A DNA stretch of 64,000 bases from Rhizobium cauense (GCF_019511525.1 NZ_JAEUAT010000002.1:124001-188000), one strand, 5' to 3'. Numbered from the stretch's first letter, positions 7,737-16,757 are shown. Notes: a model not told the origin generated them from the letters alone. Numbers and translations are program-made.

Positions 7737-8852
7737 ATGAAGCCACTCGGAATTGGCCTGATCGGCACCGGCTATATGGGGAAATGTCACGCGTTGGCGT
7801 GGAATGCGGTAAAGACGGTCTTCGGTGACGTCGATCGCCCGCGCCTCGTTCACCTGGCCGAGGCAAGTGCGGCGCTGGCTGAGCAGCGTGGTTCCGAGTT
7901 CGGCTTTGAAAAGGCAACGGCCGATTGGCGCGCACTCATTGCCGACCCTGAAGTGGATGTGGTGTCCGTAACAACGCCGAATCAATTCCATGCCGACATG
8001 GCGATTGCCGCGCTTGAGGCAGGCAAGCATGTCTGGTGTGAAAAACCGATGGCGCCCGCCTATGCCGATGCCGAAAGGATGCTGAAGGCGGCCAAAGCAT
8101 CCGGCAAAGTCGCCGTCCTCGGCTATAACTATATCCAGAATCCGATCATGCGGCATATCAAGATGCTGATCGACGATGGCGCCATCGGCACCGTCAACCA
8201 CATTCGCGTGGAGATGGACGAGGACTTCATGGCCGATCCGGACGCCTTCTTCTATTGGAAGAGCGAACTTGCCTCCGGCTACGGTGCCCTGGACGACTTC
8301 GCGGTGCATCCGCTGTCGCTGCTCTGGTATCTCTTCGGACATGTCGAAGCCGTCATCGCGGATATGGTAAAGCCTTACGCGGATCGTCCGCTCAAGGAAG
8401 GCGGTCGTCGCAGCGTTGAGAATCACGACGCGGCCAATGTGCTCATGCGGCTTGGGGGCGGCATTTCGGCCGTACTGATGGCAAATCGCTCGGCCTGGGG
8501 ACGGAAAGGGCGGATCGCACTGCAGATTTTCGGTGCGAAGGGTGCCATCGCCTATGATCAGGAGCGAATGAATGAATTCGAGCTTTATCAGGCAGACGGG
8601 CGCGGTTCGGAGCAGGGATTCCGCAAGATACTGACCGCACCGGCTCACCAGCCCTACGATCGCTTCATTCCTGCTCCCGGGCATGGGCTAGGCTTCAACG
8701 ACCTGAAGATTATCGAATGCCGCGAACTCATTCGCGCAATTTCCGGTGAGCCGTCGTCGATCGTGACATTCGAAGACGGTCTTAGGATAGAGAAGTCCGT
8801 TCACGCCATGGCACAGTCGTTTCATGAGCGTCGTTGGATTGAGATCGGCTGA
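7737..8852 (+). CDS. Gfo/Idh/MocA-family NAD(P)-dependent oxidoreductase
   Basis: A 371-residue sugar or cyclitol dehydrogenase of the inositol 2-dehydrogenase superfamily. The Rossmann nucleotide loop GTGYMG is at 10-15 and the family EKP motif (catalytic Lys) at 102-104. The C-terminal half is the usual beta-sheet substrate domain. Start is the ATG at 7737 with GGAGGAGA upstream; an in-frame start at 7683 would lie across the regulatory region. Divergent orientation from iolR and a partial IolR-like site suggest an inositol isomer or inosose substrate. The exact reaction cannot be read from sequence. Confidence 0.85.
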   Translation: MKPLGIGLIGTGYMGKCHALAWNAVKTVFGDVDRPRLVHLAEASAALAEQRGSEFGFEKATADWRALIADPEVDVVSVTTPNQFHADMAIAALEAGKHVWCEKPMAPAYADAERMLKAAKASGKVAVLGYNYIQNPIMRHIKMLIDDGAIGTVNHIRVEMDEDFMADPDAFFYWKSELASGYGALDDFAVHPLSLLWYLFGHVEAVIADMVKPYADRPLKEGGRRSVENHDAANVLMRLGGGISAVLMANRSAWGRKGRIALQIFGAKGAIAYDQERMNEFELYQADGRGSEQGFRKILTAPAHQPYDRFIPAPGHGLGFNDLKIIECRELIRAISGEPSSIVTFEDGLRIEKSVHAMAQSFHERRWIEIG

Positions 8853-8935
8853 GGTCGGTCCGCTTCTGTTGACGGCGCAAGGGGCAGGGGGTACGCCTTG
8901 GCCTGAACTCGCGAATGTATGGTGGGAGTGGGATC

Positions 8936-10153
8936 GTGACGGACAGACTGGTGATTATCGGCGCCGGGCAGGCAGGCTTTGCACTGGCTGCGAAATTGCG
9001 CGCACTCAAGGATATGCGTCCGATCACCATCATCGGCGCCGAAGATGTGCTGCCCTACCAACGTCCTCCGCTGACCAAGAAATATCTGCTTGGCGAAATG
9101 GCATTCGATCGCCTGCTGTTCCGCCCGGAGCACTGGTATCCCGACAACGATGTCGAGATTCGGCTTGCGACATGGGCCGAGCAGATCAAGCCGGACAGCA
9201 AGCAGGTCATGCTGCAGGATGGCTCGATTCTCGACTACGCTACCTTGGTGCTGACCACCGGCGCCACGCCGCGAAATCTGCCTGCGACCATCGGTGGAGA
9301 TCTCGAAGGCGTTTATGTTGCGCGCGACAAGCGCGATGCAGACCGCCTGGCTGACGAAATGCGCCCGGGCCGCCGCGTCCTTATTATAGGCGGCGGTTAC
9401 ATCGGCCTCGAAGCTGCAGCCGTCGCCCGCCATCGCGGCCTGGAAGTAACGGTGATCGAGATGGCCGATCGAATCCTTCAGCGGGTCGCCGCCAAGGAAA
9501 CGGCCGACATCATGCGGGTAATTCACGAAATGCATGACGTGGTCATTCGTGAAAAGACCGGCTTGAAGCGGCTCGTGGGCAAGGACGGTCATGTCGTGGG
9601 CGCCGAGCTTGCCGACGGATCGGTCATCGACATTGATTTCGCCATCGTGGGAATTGGCGTTGCTCCGAACGACCAGCTTGCCAAGGATGCCGGCATAGAG
9701 GTCGGCAACGGCATTATCGTTGATGAATTCGGACGAACGTCCGACCCGTCGATCTTTGCGGCGGGCGATTGCGCGTCGCTTCCTTGGCAGGATGGCCGCA
9801 TCCGTCTGGAGTCGGTGCAGAACGCCGTCGATCAGGCGGAAGCCGTCGCAGCCGTCATCGCCGGCGGCAACGCGCCTTATGATCCCAAGCCGTGGTTCTG
9901 GTCGGACCAGTACGATGTGAAGCTGCAGATTGCCGGCTTCAATTTAGGATACGACGAGACATTGCTTCGCCCAGGTTCGCGCGAAGGCGCACACTCAATC
10001 TGGTATTTCAAGGACGGCGCACTTATCGCCGTCGACGCGATCAATGATGCGAAAGCCTATGTGACCGGCAAGAAACTGCTGGAATTGGGAATCAATCCTG
10101 ACAAGGCGATCCTGGCCAACGCGTCCGCTGATCTCAAGCAGCTGCTGAGCTGA
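8936..10153 (+). CDS. FAD-dependent ferredoxin/rubredoxin reductase-type oxidoreductase
   Basis: A 405-residue flavoprotein of the putidaredoxin reductase family, which passes electrons from NAD(P)H to small iron-sulfur proteins. Visible motifs are the FAD-binding GAGQAG (9-14), the NAD-binding GGGYIG (152-157), and the second FAD contact, FAAGDCAS, near 280. A C-terminal reductase domain follows. I chose the GTG at 8936 (MTDRLVIIGAG) because GGTGGGAG precedes it; an ATG at 8915 would add seven residues. It follows the Gfo/Idh gene by 83 bp and may be cotranscribed with it. No ferredoxin or oxygenase gene is adjacent, so the partner is unknown. Confidence 0.87.
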   Translation: MTDRLVIIGAGQAGFALAAKLRALKDMRPITIIGAEDVLPYQRPPLTKKYLLGEMAFDRLLFRPEHWYPDNDVEIRLATWAEQIKPDSKQVMLQDGSILDYATLVLTTGATPRNLPATIGGDLEGVYVARDKRDADRLADEMRPGRRVLIIGGGYIGLEAAAVARHRGLEVTVIEMADRILQRVAAKETADIMRVIHEMHDVVIREKTGLKRLVGKDGHVVGAELADGSVIDIDFAIVGIGVAPNDQLAKDAGIEVGNGIIVDEFGRTSDPSIFAAGDCASLPWQDGRIRLESVQNAVDQAEAVAAVIAGGNAPYDPKPWFWSDQYDVKLQIAGFNLGYDETLLRPGSREGAHSIWYFKDGALIAVDAINDAKAYVTGKKLLELGINPDKAILANASADLKQLLS

Positions 10154-10195
10154 GGCCGCCAGCCGCGGCATCAGGTGAAAAAAGCCGAAAAAGCG

Positions 10196-10224
10196 CTTGC
10201 GTCACCTGGCGAATGACTCTATCA
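10196..10224 (+). promoter_or_regulatory. predicted promoter of tRNA-Ser
   Basis: CTTGCG (10196-10201), 17 bp, then CTATCA (10219-10224) resembles the rhizobial sigma-70 consensus CTTGAC-N17-CTATAT. The -10 ends ten bases before the mature tRNA 5' end, the distance expected for a short leader. Confidence 0.55.
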
Positions 10225-10234
10225 GGCTCCCACC

Positions 10235-10324
10235 GGAGAGGTGGCCGAGTGGTCGAAGGCGCTCCCCTGCTAAGGGAGTATACCCGAGAGGGTATCGTGG
10301 GTTCGAATCCCATCTTCTCCGCCA
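10235..10324 (+). tRNA. tRNA-Ser (anticodon GCU)
   Basis: A 90-nt class II tRNA with an encoded CCA. The acceptor stem pairs GGAGAGG (10235-10241) with CTTCTCC (10314-10320), followed by discriminator G and CCA (10322-10324). The anticodon arm is CTCCC-CTGCTAA-GGGAG, giving anticodon GCT, which reads AGC/AGU. A long variable arm (ATACCC/GGGTAT) and the T-loop GTTCGAATC are present. No integrase or att-like duplication was seen beside it. Confidence 0.97.
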
Positions 10325-10893
10325 TCATATCATCACATCATTTGTTGTTTGGTCTGACGTGGTCGCTACGCGATCCGCCTGTCGGCAACGTCTACCACCC
10401 CAGCGGATAGTGCTGTGCGATTCTCACGTCAGCAGAATCGAACAGAGAATCATCCTTAGTCAGCAAAACTGATTCTGATCCTTTCGACCGCTTCGTCGGC
10501 AGCTCTCGTTACAAGCGCATCGCATCTCACCACCACAAATCGTAGGAATCCGGCGAGAAACTGGTTCCAATGTGGCACAATCCACAGAGGCGGAAGGATC
10601 CCGAGTGGCGGTAAACACCCGCAAAATCAGCGCTTTCTTAATAAACTATAAAGAAACGGCAGGGGCGCATGCCGCATTTGTGACCTTTCAGCAACAGCGC
10701 ATGGGGAAGGCTGTCGCAAATACCCGAAACGGGCAAGTTGGTGATTGCGTGACAGTCCCGGTCTTGTATTTTCAACTTCGGAAGCGAGGGCGGTTGATCG
10801 TCCGACTTCTTTGAAACATGGGGATGGGGCAGGGAACGCTGCTCAAGTGGCGAAAAACCCAGACCCAATCGAAACTTTGAATTGGAGGTCAAT
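10325..10893. other. 569-bp structured gap between tRNA-Ser and the porin
   Basis: No convincing gene lies here; the longest plus frame (10572-10814) has no clear Shine-Dalgarno or family. The stretch holds five GANTC sites within 10419-10550 and alternating inverted repeats (separate entry). A weak promoter-like pair, ATTGCG (10743) and TATTTT (10766) with 17-bp spacing, could drive the porin with a leader of about 120 nt. Such leaders are common sites for small-RNA control of porins, but no sRNA target is identified here. Confidence 0.5.
10418..10476. repeat. alternating GATTCT inverted repeats with a GTCAGCA direct repeat
   Basis: CGATTCT (10418-10424) pairs with AGAATCG (10434-10440). 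AGAATCA (10446-10452) pairs with TGATTCT (10470-10476). The heptamer GTCAGCA occurs at 10428-10434 and 10459-10465. Every arm contains a GANTC site, the target of the CcrM methylase. The stretch could form two hairpins or act as a protein-binding array. Confidence 0.6.
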
Positions 10894-11919
10894 ATGAACA
10901 TCAAGAGCCTTCTTCTCGGCTCCGCTGCTGCTCTCGCAGTAGTTTCCGGTGCTCAGGCTGCTGACGCTATTGTTGCTGCTGAGCCGGAACCGGTTGAATA
11001 CGTTCGCGTCTGCGACGCTTACGGCACCGGCTACTTCTACATCCCGGGCACGGAAACCTGCCTGAAGATCGAAGGTTACATCCGTTTCCAGGTTGACGTT
11101 GGTCCGGATGAAGCTGCTCCTGGCACGTCTGACTGGGATGCGTTCACCCGCGGTCAGGTTCAGTTCACGGCTAAGAGCGACACCGAGTACGGCCCGCTCA
11201 CCGGCGTGATCGTTTACCAGCTTAACGGCGACAACGGCTCCTCGTTCGACTCGGTTCTGGACTCGGCCTACATCGACGTAGCTGGCTTCCGCGCTGGTCT
11301 GTTCTACAGCTGGTGGGATGATGGCCTCTCGGGCGAAACCGACGTTCTGGCAAGCCACTCGACGCTGCATAACTCCGTTCGTTACCAGTACGAGTCTGGC
11401 GACTTCTATGCCGGTATCTCGTTCGACGAACTGGAAGACGGCGCCTACAAGCCGGGTGAAGAGCCGAACAACTGGGGCGTTGCCCTCGGTCTCGGCGGCA
11501 AGGCTGGTGCCTTCTCTTACCAGGTTATCGGCGGCTATGACACCGACAACGAAGAAGGCGCAATCCGCGCTATGGGTACCGTTGCAATCGGTCCTGGCAC
11601 GCTCGGCCTCGCAGCCGTCTGGGCATCTGGCGTAAACTCCTACTACGATGACTCCGAGTGGACCATCGCAGCTGAGTACGCCATCCAGGCGACCGACAAG
11701 CTGAAGATCACCCCCGGTGTTCAGTACTTCGACAACTACGGCCTGAACGCTGCTGGCGACGACTTCGGCTCCGACGAAAACTGGAAGGCCGGCGTAACGG
11801 TCGACTACCAGATCGTCGAGAACTTCTACGCCAAGGCCTCGGTCCAGTGGCAGGAGCGTACGATTGCTGTCGACGACGACGCGGTTACCGGTTACTTCCG
11901 TCTGCAGCGTGCATTCTAA
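10894..11919 (+). CDS. outer-membrane porin, Porin_2 family (RopA-like)
   Basis: A 341-residue general diffusion porin of the alphaproteobacterial Porin_2 family, forming a trimeric beta barrel in the outer membrane. It has a clear signal peptide cleaved after GAQA (residue 22). The mature start carries two Cys flanking YGTGYFYIPGTE, followed by IEGYIRFQ, typical of the family. The protein ends in Phe (FRLQRAF), the usual barrel-assembly signal. TTGGAGG lies six bases before the ATG at 10894. Codon use is strongly biased to preferred codons, as in highly expressed genes. The single gene is closed by a strong terminator. Confidence 0.93.
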   Translation: MNIKSLLLGSAAALAVVSGAQAADAIVAAEPEPVEYVRVCDAYGTGYFYIPGTETCLKIEGYIRFQVDVGPDEAAPGTSDWDAFTRGQVQFTAKSDTEYGPLTGVIVYQLNGDNGSSFDSVLDSAYIDVAGFRAGLFYSWWDDGLSGETDVLASHSTLHNSVRYQYESGDFYAGISFDELEDGAYKPGEEPNNWGVALGLGGKAGAFSYQVIGGYDTDNEEGAIRAMGTVAIGPGTLGLAAVWASGVNSYYDDSEWTIAAEYAIQATDKLKITPGVQYFDNYGLNAAGDDFGSDENWKAGVTVDYQIVENFYAKASVQWQERTIAVDDDAVTGYFRLQRAF

Positions 11920-11946
11920 TCTGATCTGACTTCGGTCAATCAGGGG

Positions 11947-11974
11947 AGCCCGGCTTTCGAGCCGGGCTTTTTTT
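11947..11974 (+). terminator. Rho-independent terminator of the porin gene
   Basis: A perfect 9-bp stem, AGCCCGGCT (11947-11955) with AGCCGGGCT (11960-11968), closes a TTCG tetraloop and is followed by seven Ts (11968-11974). It lies 28 bp after the porin stop. Confidence 0.95.
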
Positions 11975-12008
11975 GTCAGGACAAGGGTACGACGAAACAA
12001 GAAGCAGC

Positions 12009-12899
12009 CTATTCGGTTGTCACCAGAAACGTTCTGATGGCGTGCAAGGCCGGCTGCAGATGAAGCAGGGGTGCGTGTCCCTGACCGGGTGCCTCCACGG
12101 CGGTGATATCAGGGTGCCGTTCGATCATTTCCTCGACCGTCCGGCGCGACAGCAGGTCGGAATGTTGCCCCTTGACAACCAGCATCGGAATCGGCGTCAT
12201 CCCGGCAAACTGGGTCCAGAGATCGGGTAGCGGCGTGTCGAAGTCGATGGTCTGCAACTGGGCGGCAATCGCCGGGTCGAAGTCGGCGACCGGTATTCCG
12301 CCGATCTCCCGGTAGATCGCCACAGCCATCTCCTGCCAGTCGCGATCGCGGAGCGCCGTGAAATAGTGGCTATGGCAGGCCTTGAGGACGGCGACCGCTT
12401 GCCGCCAGTCGTGCGGCGGTGCGGCGGTATTGAGATAATCGCGAATGCGCTTCAACCCGCTGGCCTCGATCTTCGGTCCGATGTCGTTGAGGACGATGCC
12501 GGCGATCAGCTCCGGCGTGATCTGCGCCAGAAAATGAAGAATCAGTCCGCCTCGCGACGTGCCGATGAAGACAGCCCGATCGATTCCGAAATGCCGGCAG
12601 GCCGAGATGATGTCCTGCGCCTCGACGCGGACATTGTAGTTGGCCTTGTTGAGATCCCGGTCGGACAGCCCGCGACCGCGATAGTCGAGAGCGATGACGC
12701 GCCTGGGCACCGCCGGATCCCGCGACAAAAGCAGTGCCAGTTGGTGAAAGTCGCGCGAGTTCCGCGTCAGCCCGGGCAGGCAGACGACGGGCACCCCGCT
12801 CGTGGTCCCTTGGCCACGATAGTCCCGCGCATAGAGCGTCAGTCCATCGTCCGAACGGTAGGTTGTTGGTTCGAAGCCGCTGTCTCCTGCCTCATCCAC
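12009..12899 (-). CDS. alpha/beta hydrolase
   Basis: A 296-residue alpha/beta-fold hydrolase. The nucleophile elbow GTSRGG (113-118, Ser115) is in the expected place, and VKGQHSDLL and GQGHAPLL supply the probable acid and His of the triad. The oxyanion-hole stretch LPGLTRNSRD lies near 41-50. No signal peptide is present, so it is probably cytosolic. The substrate cannot be told from sequence; the family includes esterases, lactonases and C-C hydrolases. Start is a GTG at 12899 with GGGGA eight bases upstream, in the 3' arm of a hairpin. It lies just downstream of the lytic transglycosylase gene. Confidence 0.8.
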   Translation of the reverse strand: MDEAGDSGFEPTTYRSDDGLTLYARDYRGQGTTSGVPVVCLPGLTRNSRDFHQLALLLSRDPAVPRRVIALDYRGRGLSDRDLNKANYNVRVEAQDIISACRHFGIDRAVFIGTSRGGLILHFLAQITPELIAGIVLNDIGPKIEASGLKRIRDYLNTAAPPHDWRQAVAVLKACHSHYFTALRDRDWQEMAVAIYREIGGIPVADFDPAIAAQLQTIDFDTPLPDLWTQFAGMTPIPMLVVKGQHSDLLSRRTVEEMIERHPDITAVEAPGQGHAPLLHLQPALHAIRTFLVTTE

Positions 12900-12906
12900 G
12901 TCGATC

Positions 12907-12926
12907 GTCCCCGTTGTGCCGGGGAC
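12907..12926 (-). repeat. hairpin covering the hydrolase Shine-Dalgarno
   Basis: GTCCCCG (12907-12913) and CGGGGAC (12920-12926) form a perfect 7-bp stem with a 6-nt loop. In the minus-strand RNA the 3' arm contains the GGGGA that serves the GTG start at 12899. It could limit translation of the hydrolase or end the upstream transglycosylase transcript. There is no T-run. Confidence 0.5.
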
Positions 12927-12954
12927 AGATTAATCAGGCGGGGAGGCTTGGCAA

Positions 12955-15027
12955 TCAGGAAGAGCGGCCGCCGGTGAGGTCGCGGACGATGTCGCTCGGC
13001 TGCCCGAGCCGCGCCTTGTACACCTCGTAATTCTCCATGACCCGCTGTACGTAATTTCGCGTTTCGGGGAAGGGGATGCGCTCAATCCAATCGACGATGG
13101 CGTCAATCGATTGGCCGCGGGGGTCGCCATAGCGTCCGATCCATTCAGGCACCCGCTTGGGCCCGGCATTGTAGGCGATGAACGTCATGATATAGGAGCC
13201 GCCGAAGGCGTCGATCTGCTCACCGAGGTAATGTGCGCCGAGCGTCGCGTTGTATCCGGCGTCGGCGGTCAGCTTGTCCTTGGAGTACGCAATGTTGTGG
13301 CGTTTGGCGACGGCCTTGGCCGTTCCCGGCAAGATCTGCAGCAATCCACGCGCATCCGCGACCGAAATCGCAGCCGGATTGAAAGCACTCTCCTGTCTCG
13401 CAATCGCGTAGGCAAGCGCCTTGCCGGAGCCGGAGATGTTGGCGTTGGTCGGAATGACGCCAAGGGGAAATGCCAAAGCAGCGACATCGATCCCGCGCGA
13501 ATAGGCGATCTTGCCAACCTGCAGCGACAGATGATGGTCGCCTGAACGCTCGGCCTGTGTGCTCAAAACGGCAAGCTCGCCCGGGTTTTGCAGTTGTTCG
13601 GCGAGCGCAAGGTATAGGCCCTTCGCCCGCCACCCGTGACCAGCTGCATCGAGACGGGCGATGGCCTGCACCGCCTCACGCGACTGATAGCGCTGGCGGT
13701 CTGCCTGAGACGGCGAGGGGTAGGCAACGTTCAATGTCTTGCGGCCGAGCTTGTCGCTGGCAAGCTGTCCGTAGAACGTTGTTGGGTAGCTGGCTGCCTT
13801 GGCGTAAAATTCGGAGGCTTTTCCAGGTCCACCAGCCTCTGCAGACCGGCCCATCCAGTACCAGGCGCGCGAGACGGAAATCGGCCCATTGGAAAAATCA
13901 AGGATCTTGCGGAAATGCGCCTGCGCCGCTGAGGGATCCTGCAGACCGCGCAATGCATACCAACCCGCGTGAAACTCGGCCTCGACGATGTCGGTCGGTG
14001 TCGTTGCGGTATAATTGGCAACGATTCTGTAAGCCGCCTTGAACTCCCCTTGGTCAACAAGCCCTCGGCTGATGATCCGTTGCTCGTTCCACCATTCGCC
14101 GGCATTGACCAATTGATCCCGATCACGAGGCGCCTGCTGGAGAAGCTTGGCGGCCTCGGCGTATTTTTCCTGTTTGCGCAGGTATTCGATACGGGCAAAG
14201 AGATAACCGGCGTCGCCCTTCCACTTGCTGTCGACGGCAGCAAGAAGCGCGCCGGCGTTGGCCGCCTTGTCGATCACCGCCGTCCATGCCTTGTAGAGCG
14301 ATTGCGCTTGTCCCATGTCCCCGAAGCGCTTGGCCTGCGCCGCGCGGTTGCGATACATCAGGTAGTCCATCCGCGCCTTGTGGTCGGCGGGCGTCAGAAG
14401 ACCGGAAAATTCGGCAAGCAGCTTATCCTCGGTCGGCTTGTCCAGCGTTTCGCCGCGCCAGACCTTGCGAATGTATTTCGCAGCCTGGCTCTGCTTGCCG
14501 GTCGCAACAAGCGCGCGAGAGAGAATCATCGCACCGGAAGTGGTCTCCGGTGCCGTCTGCCCGAAGGCCGCTAGGACCGAGGCCGAGCCGGGATTTTCAT
14601 CGTAAAGGGCGCGTTCGGAATAGGAGCGGAGCTTCGCAAGTCCCGGCCATCCCTGCAGCTCCTGAGCGGCGGCCGCGATTTCAACAGAGGGAATGCCCTT
14701 CTGCCCGGAGACGGCAATCGCCCACGTCAGAATATGGCGGTCAAGCGTCCCGCGTCCCATGCGATCGCGAACGGAAAGTGCCTGCAGGGGATCGTTGTCC
14801 GATAGGGCATCCAGACCGGCTTTCAGGTCGCTATTGACGGGTGCAATTGCCTGGCTGCGTGGGATCGATCCGGTGATGATCGATTCCGGCATCGACGTCT
14901 GAGGAACGAAGCCGATGGGTTTGACATCTGGAACGGGGGCATTTTCAGCTGGAAGCGGAGACGCGACACTGCTCCACGCGGCAGCTGTAAGGCCGAGGGC
15001 GGACAGGATCAGGACTGCTCTCTTCAT
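12955..15027 (-). CDS. soluble lytic murein transglycosylase
   Basis: A periplasmic enzyme that cleaves peptidoglycan between MurNAc and GlcNAc to give 1,6-anhydro ends. The 690-residue protein has a signal peptide (about 1-22), a long helical superhelix (about 70-520) as in E. coli Slt70, and a C-terminal SLT goose-lysozyme-like domain. The catalytic Glu is near 546 in ARQESAFNP, followed by GLLQILPGTA and IAYNAGP. The gene diverges from dapA across a 213-bp gap containing a 16-bp palindrome and a near-match to a CtrA site. Confidence 0.92.
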   Translation of the reverse strand: MKRAVLILSALGLTAAAWSSVASPLPAENAPVPDVKPIGFVPQTSMPESIITGSIPRSQAIAPVNSDLKAGLDALSDNDPLQALSVRDRMGRGTLDRHILTWAIAVSGQKGIPSVEIAAAAQELQGWPGLAKLRSYSERALYDENPGSASVLAAFGQTAPETTSGAMILSRALVATGKQSQAAKYIRKVWRGETLDKPTEDKLLAEFSGLLTPADHKARMDYLMYRNRAAQAKRFGDMGQAQSLYKAWTAVIDKAANAGALLAAVDSKWKGDAGYLFARIEYLRKQEKYAEAAKLLQQAPRDRDQLVNAGEWWNEQRIISRGLVDQGEFKAAYRIVANYTATTPTDIVEAEFHAGWYALRGLQDPSAAQAHFRKILDFSNGPISVSRAWYWMGRSAEAGGPGKASEFYAKAASYPTTFYGQLASDKLGRKTLNVAYPSPSQADRQRYQSREAVQAIARLDAAGHGWRAKGLYLALAEQLQNPGELAVLSTQAERSGDHHLSLQVGKIAYSRGIDVAALAFPLGVIPTNANISGSGKALAYAIARQESAFNPAAISVADARGLLQILPGTAKAVAKRHNIAYSKDKLTADAGYNATLGAHYLGEQIDAFGGSYIMTFIAYNAGPKRVPEWIGRYGDPRGQSIDAIVDWIERIPFPETRNYVQRVMENYEVYKARLGQPSDIVRDLTGGRSS

Positions 15028-15085
15028 GGGACACTCACAATGAAAACACGCCCGATCATTTGGCGGGAGCCATCTTAACGAAAGC

Positions 15086-15101
15086 TTACCGAACTCGGTA
15101 A
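15086..15101. promoter_or_regulatory. 16-bp palindrome in the slt-dapA divergent gap
   Basis: TTACCGA-AC-TCGGTAA is a perfect 7+2+7 palindrome, 58 bp from the transglycosylase start and 139 bp from the dapA start, so it could serve either gene as an operator. A TTAA-N7-TTAC stretch (15075-15089), one base short of a CtrA box, runs into it. No binding protein is identified. Confidence 0.4.
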
Positions 15102-15240
15102 ACTTCGTTCACATTTGCTATCGGAATTTGCCCTAAACCGATCCATGCGCGCTTGTCGCGGCGATTTCACCGCACTATGGTGCCCCACCAATATTCAAGG
15201 AATGCGGCCGAAGCGTGAATTTGGCCATGAGGAGTTCTGC

Positions 15241-16125
15241 ATGTTCCAGGGATCCATTCCCGCTCTCGTCACTCCCTTCACGGATGCCGGCCTGGTCGAT
15301 GAGACGTCGTTCGCGGCTCATGTCGACTGGCAGATCAAGGAAGGCAGCCGTGGTCTCGTCCCGGTCGGCACAACAGGCGAATCGCCGACGCTGTCGCATG
15401 CCGAGCACAAGCGGGTGGTGGAACTCTGTATCGAAGCGGCGGCAAAGCGTGTCCCCGTCATGGCCGGGGCCGGCTCGAACAACACGCGTGAAGCGATTGA
15501 ACTTGCCCAACATGCGGAGAAGGCCGGAGCGGACGCGATCCTCGTGGTTACGCCCTACTACAACAAGCCGACGCAGAAGGGACTGATCGCTCATTATTCG
15601 GCCATTGCCGAAGCCGTGAAGCTGCCGATCTACATCTACAACATTCCGGGTCGCTCGGTGATCGACATGACGCCTGAGACGATGGGCGCGCTTGCAAAGG
15701 CGCACTCCAACATCGTCGGCGTCAAGGATGCGACCGGCAAGATCGAGCGCGTGTCCGAGCAGCGCCTGACTTGCGGCAAGGAATTCAAGCAGTTATCCGG
15801 CGAAGATGCGACAGCGCTCGGTTTCAACGCCCATGGCGGCGTTGGCTGCATTTCGGTGACGGCCAACGTGGCACCGCGCCTCTGTGCGGAGTTCCAGGCG
15901 GCGACGCTGGCCGGCGACTACGCCAAGGCGCTCGAATATCAGGATCGTCTGATGCCGCTGCACAGGGCGATCTTCATGGAGCCTGGCCTCTGCGGCGCGA
16001 AATATGGACTGTCGAAGCTCGGGCGGATGGGCCGAACCGTGCGTTCGCCGTTGATTTCGACGCTCGAACCGTCAACGGAAGCAGCGATCGACGCCGCCAT
16101 GCGTCATGCGGGCCTGCTGAACTGA
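15241..16125 (+). CDS. dapA: 4-hydroxy-tetrahydrodipicolinate synthase
   Basis: Condenses pyruvate with aspartate semialdehyde in the first committed step of lysine and diaminopimelate synthesis. The 294-residue length is normal. The pyruvate-binding GTTGES (43-48), Tyr in TPYYNKP (104-110), catalytic Tyr133 in YIYNIPGRS and Schiff-base Lys162 in VKDATG are all present. The open frame extends upstream to 15115, but the ATG at 15241 has GAGGAG before it and matches the family N-terminus ([13 protein letters not shown]). smpB follows 101 bp downstream on the same strand. Confidence 0.97.
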   Translation: MFQGSIPALVTPFTDAGLVDETSFAAHVDWQIKEGSRGLVPVGTTGESPTLSHAEHKRVVELCIEAAAKRVPVMAGAGSNNTREAIELAQHAEKAGADAILVVTPYYNKPTQKGLIAHYSAIAEAVKLPIYIYNIPGRSVIDMTPETMGALAKAHSNIVGVKDATGKIERVSEQRLTCGKEFKQLSGEDATALGFNAHGGVGCISVTANVAPRLCAEFQAATLAGDYAKALEYQDRLMPLHRAIFMEPGLCGAKYGLSKLGRMGRTVRSPLISTLEPSTEAAIDAAMRHAGLLN

Positions 16126-16226
16126 CGAGACTGTCGGTCAGCCTTCACAGGTGGCCCATGTTGCCTTACATAGAGGGCAAGTGAGAAGGGCGCGGTAGTC
16201 GCGCCCGTTAGCAGTTGGAATGTGTC

Positions 16227-16706
16227 ATGGCCCCCAAAGGCAGCGAGCGTGTGGTCAAGAAGATTGTGGCGGAGAACCGCAAGGCGCGCTTCAACTACGA
16301 AATCATCGATACCTACGAAGCGGGCCTCGTGCTGAAGGGCACCGAGGTCAAGTCGCTGCGCGAGGGAAAGGCCAATATCGCGGAATCCTATGCCTCCGAT
16401 GAGGATGGCGAGATCTGGCTGATCAATTCCTATCTGCCGGAATACCTGCAGGCGAACCGCTTCAACCATGAGCCTCGCCGCCGCCGCAAGCTCCTCCTGT
16501 CCGGTCGCGAGATCAACCGTCTGCGGGCGGGGATCAATCGTGAAGGCATGACCCTGATACCGTTGAAGATCTACTTCAACGATCGCGGCCGTGCGAAGAT
16601 GGAACTGGCGCTCGCCAAGGGCAAGAAGCTGCATGACAAGCGCGAATCCGAGAAGGAACGCGATTGGAACCGGCAGAAGAGCCGTCTTCTCAAAGATAAC
16701 GGCTAG
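16227..16706 (+). CDS. smpB: SsrA-binding protein SmpB
   Basis: Binds tmRNA and carries it into stalled ribosomes for trans-translation. The 159-residue OB-fold protein shows [19 protein letters not shown] and the basic C-terminal tail ([14 protein letters not shown]) that enters the mRNA channel. The ATG at 16227 is chosen; a TTG at 16215 would add four residues. The dapA-smpB order is common in rhizobia. The tmRNA gene is not in this window. Confidence 0.97.
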   Translation: MAPKGSERVVKKIVAENRKARFNYEIIDTYEAGLVLKGTEVKSLREGKANIAESYASDEDGEIWLINSYLPEYLQANRFNHEPRRRRKLLLSGREINRLRAGINREGMTLIPLKIYFNDRGRAKMELALAKGKKLHDKRESEKERDWNRQKSRLLKDNG

Positions 16707-16757
16707 CGATCCGGGCCGGTACTCCCCGCCCGGAACGCAGCGCTGTGACTTCCAGGA

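Noticed and set aside
7532..7768. N-terminal extension of IolR by 79 residues
   Set aside because: The extension crosses the operator and promoter region and is not like the family.
10172..10208. CAGGTGA/TCACCTG inverted repeat before tRNA-Ser
   Set aside because: The loop is 23 nt and the right arm falls inside the predicted tRNA promoter, so a hairpin is unlikely; it is not listed as a feature.
10235..10324. tRNA-Ser as an integration site for a mobile element
   Set aside because: No integrase gene, no duplicate of the tRNA 3' end and no change in composition downstream.
10572..10814. An 80-codon plus-strand frame before the porin
   Set aside because: No clear Shine-Dalgarno and no recognisable domain; it lies in a regulatory leader.
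16711..16733. CCGGGC/GCCCGG inverted repeat after smpB
   Set aside because: Six pairs with an 11-nt loop and no T-run; too weak to call a terminator.
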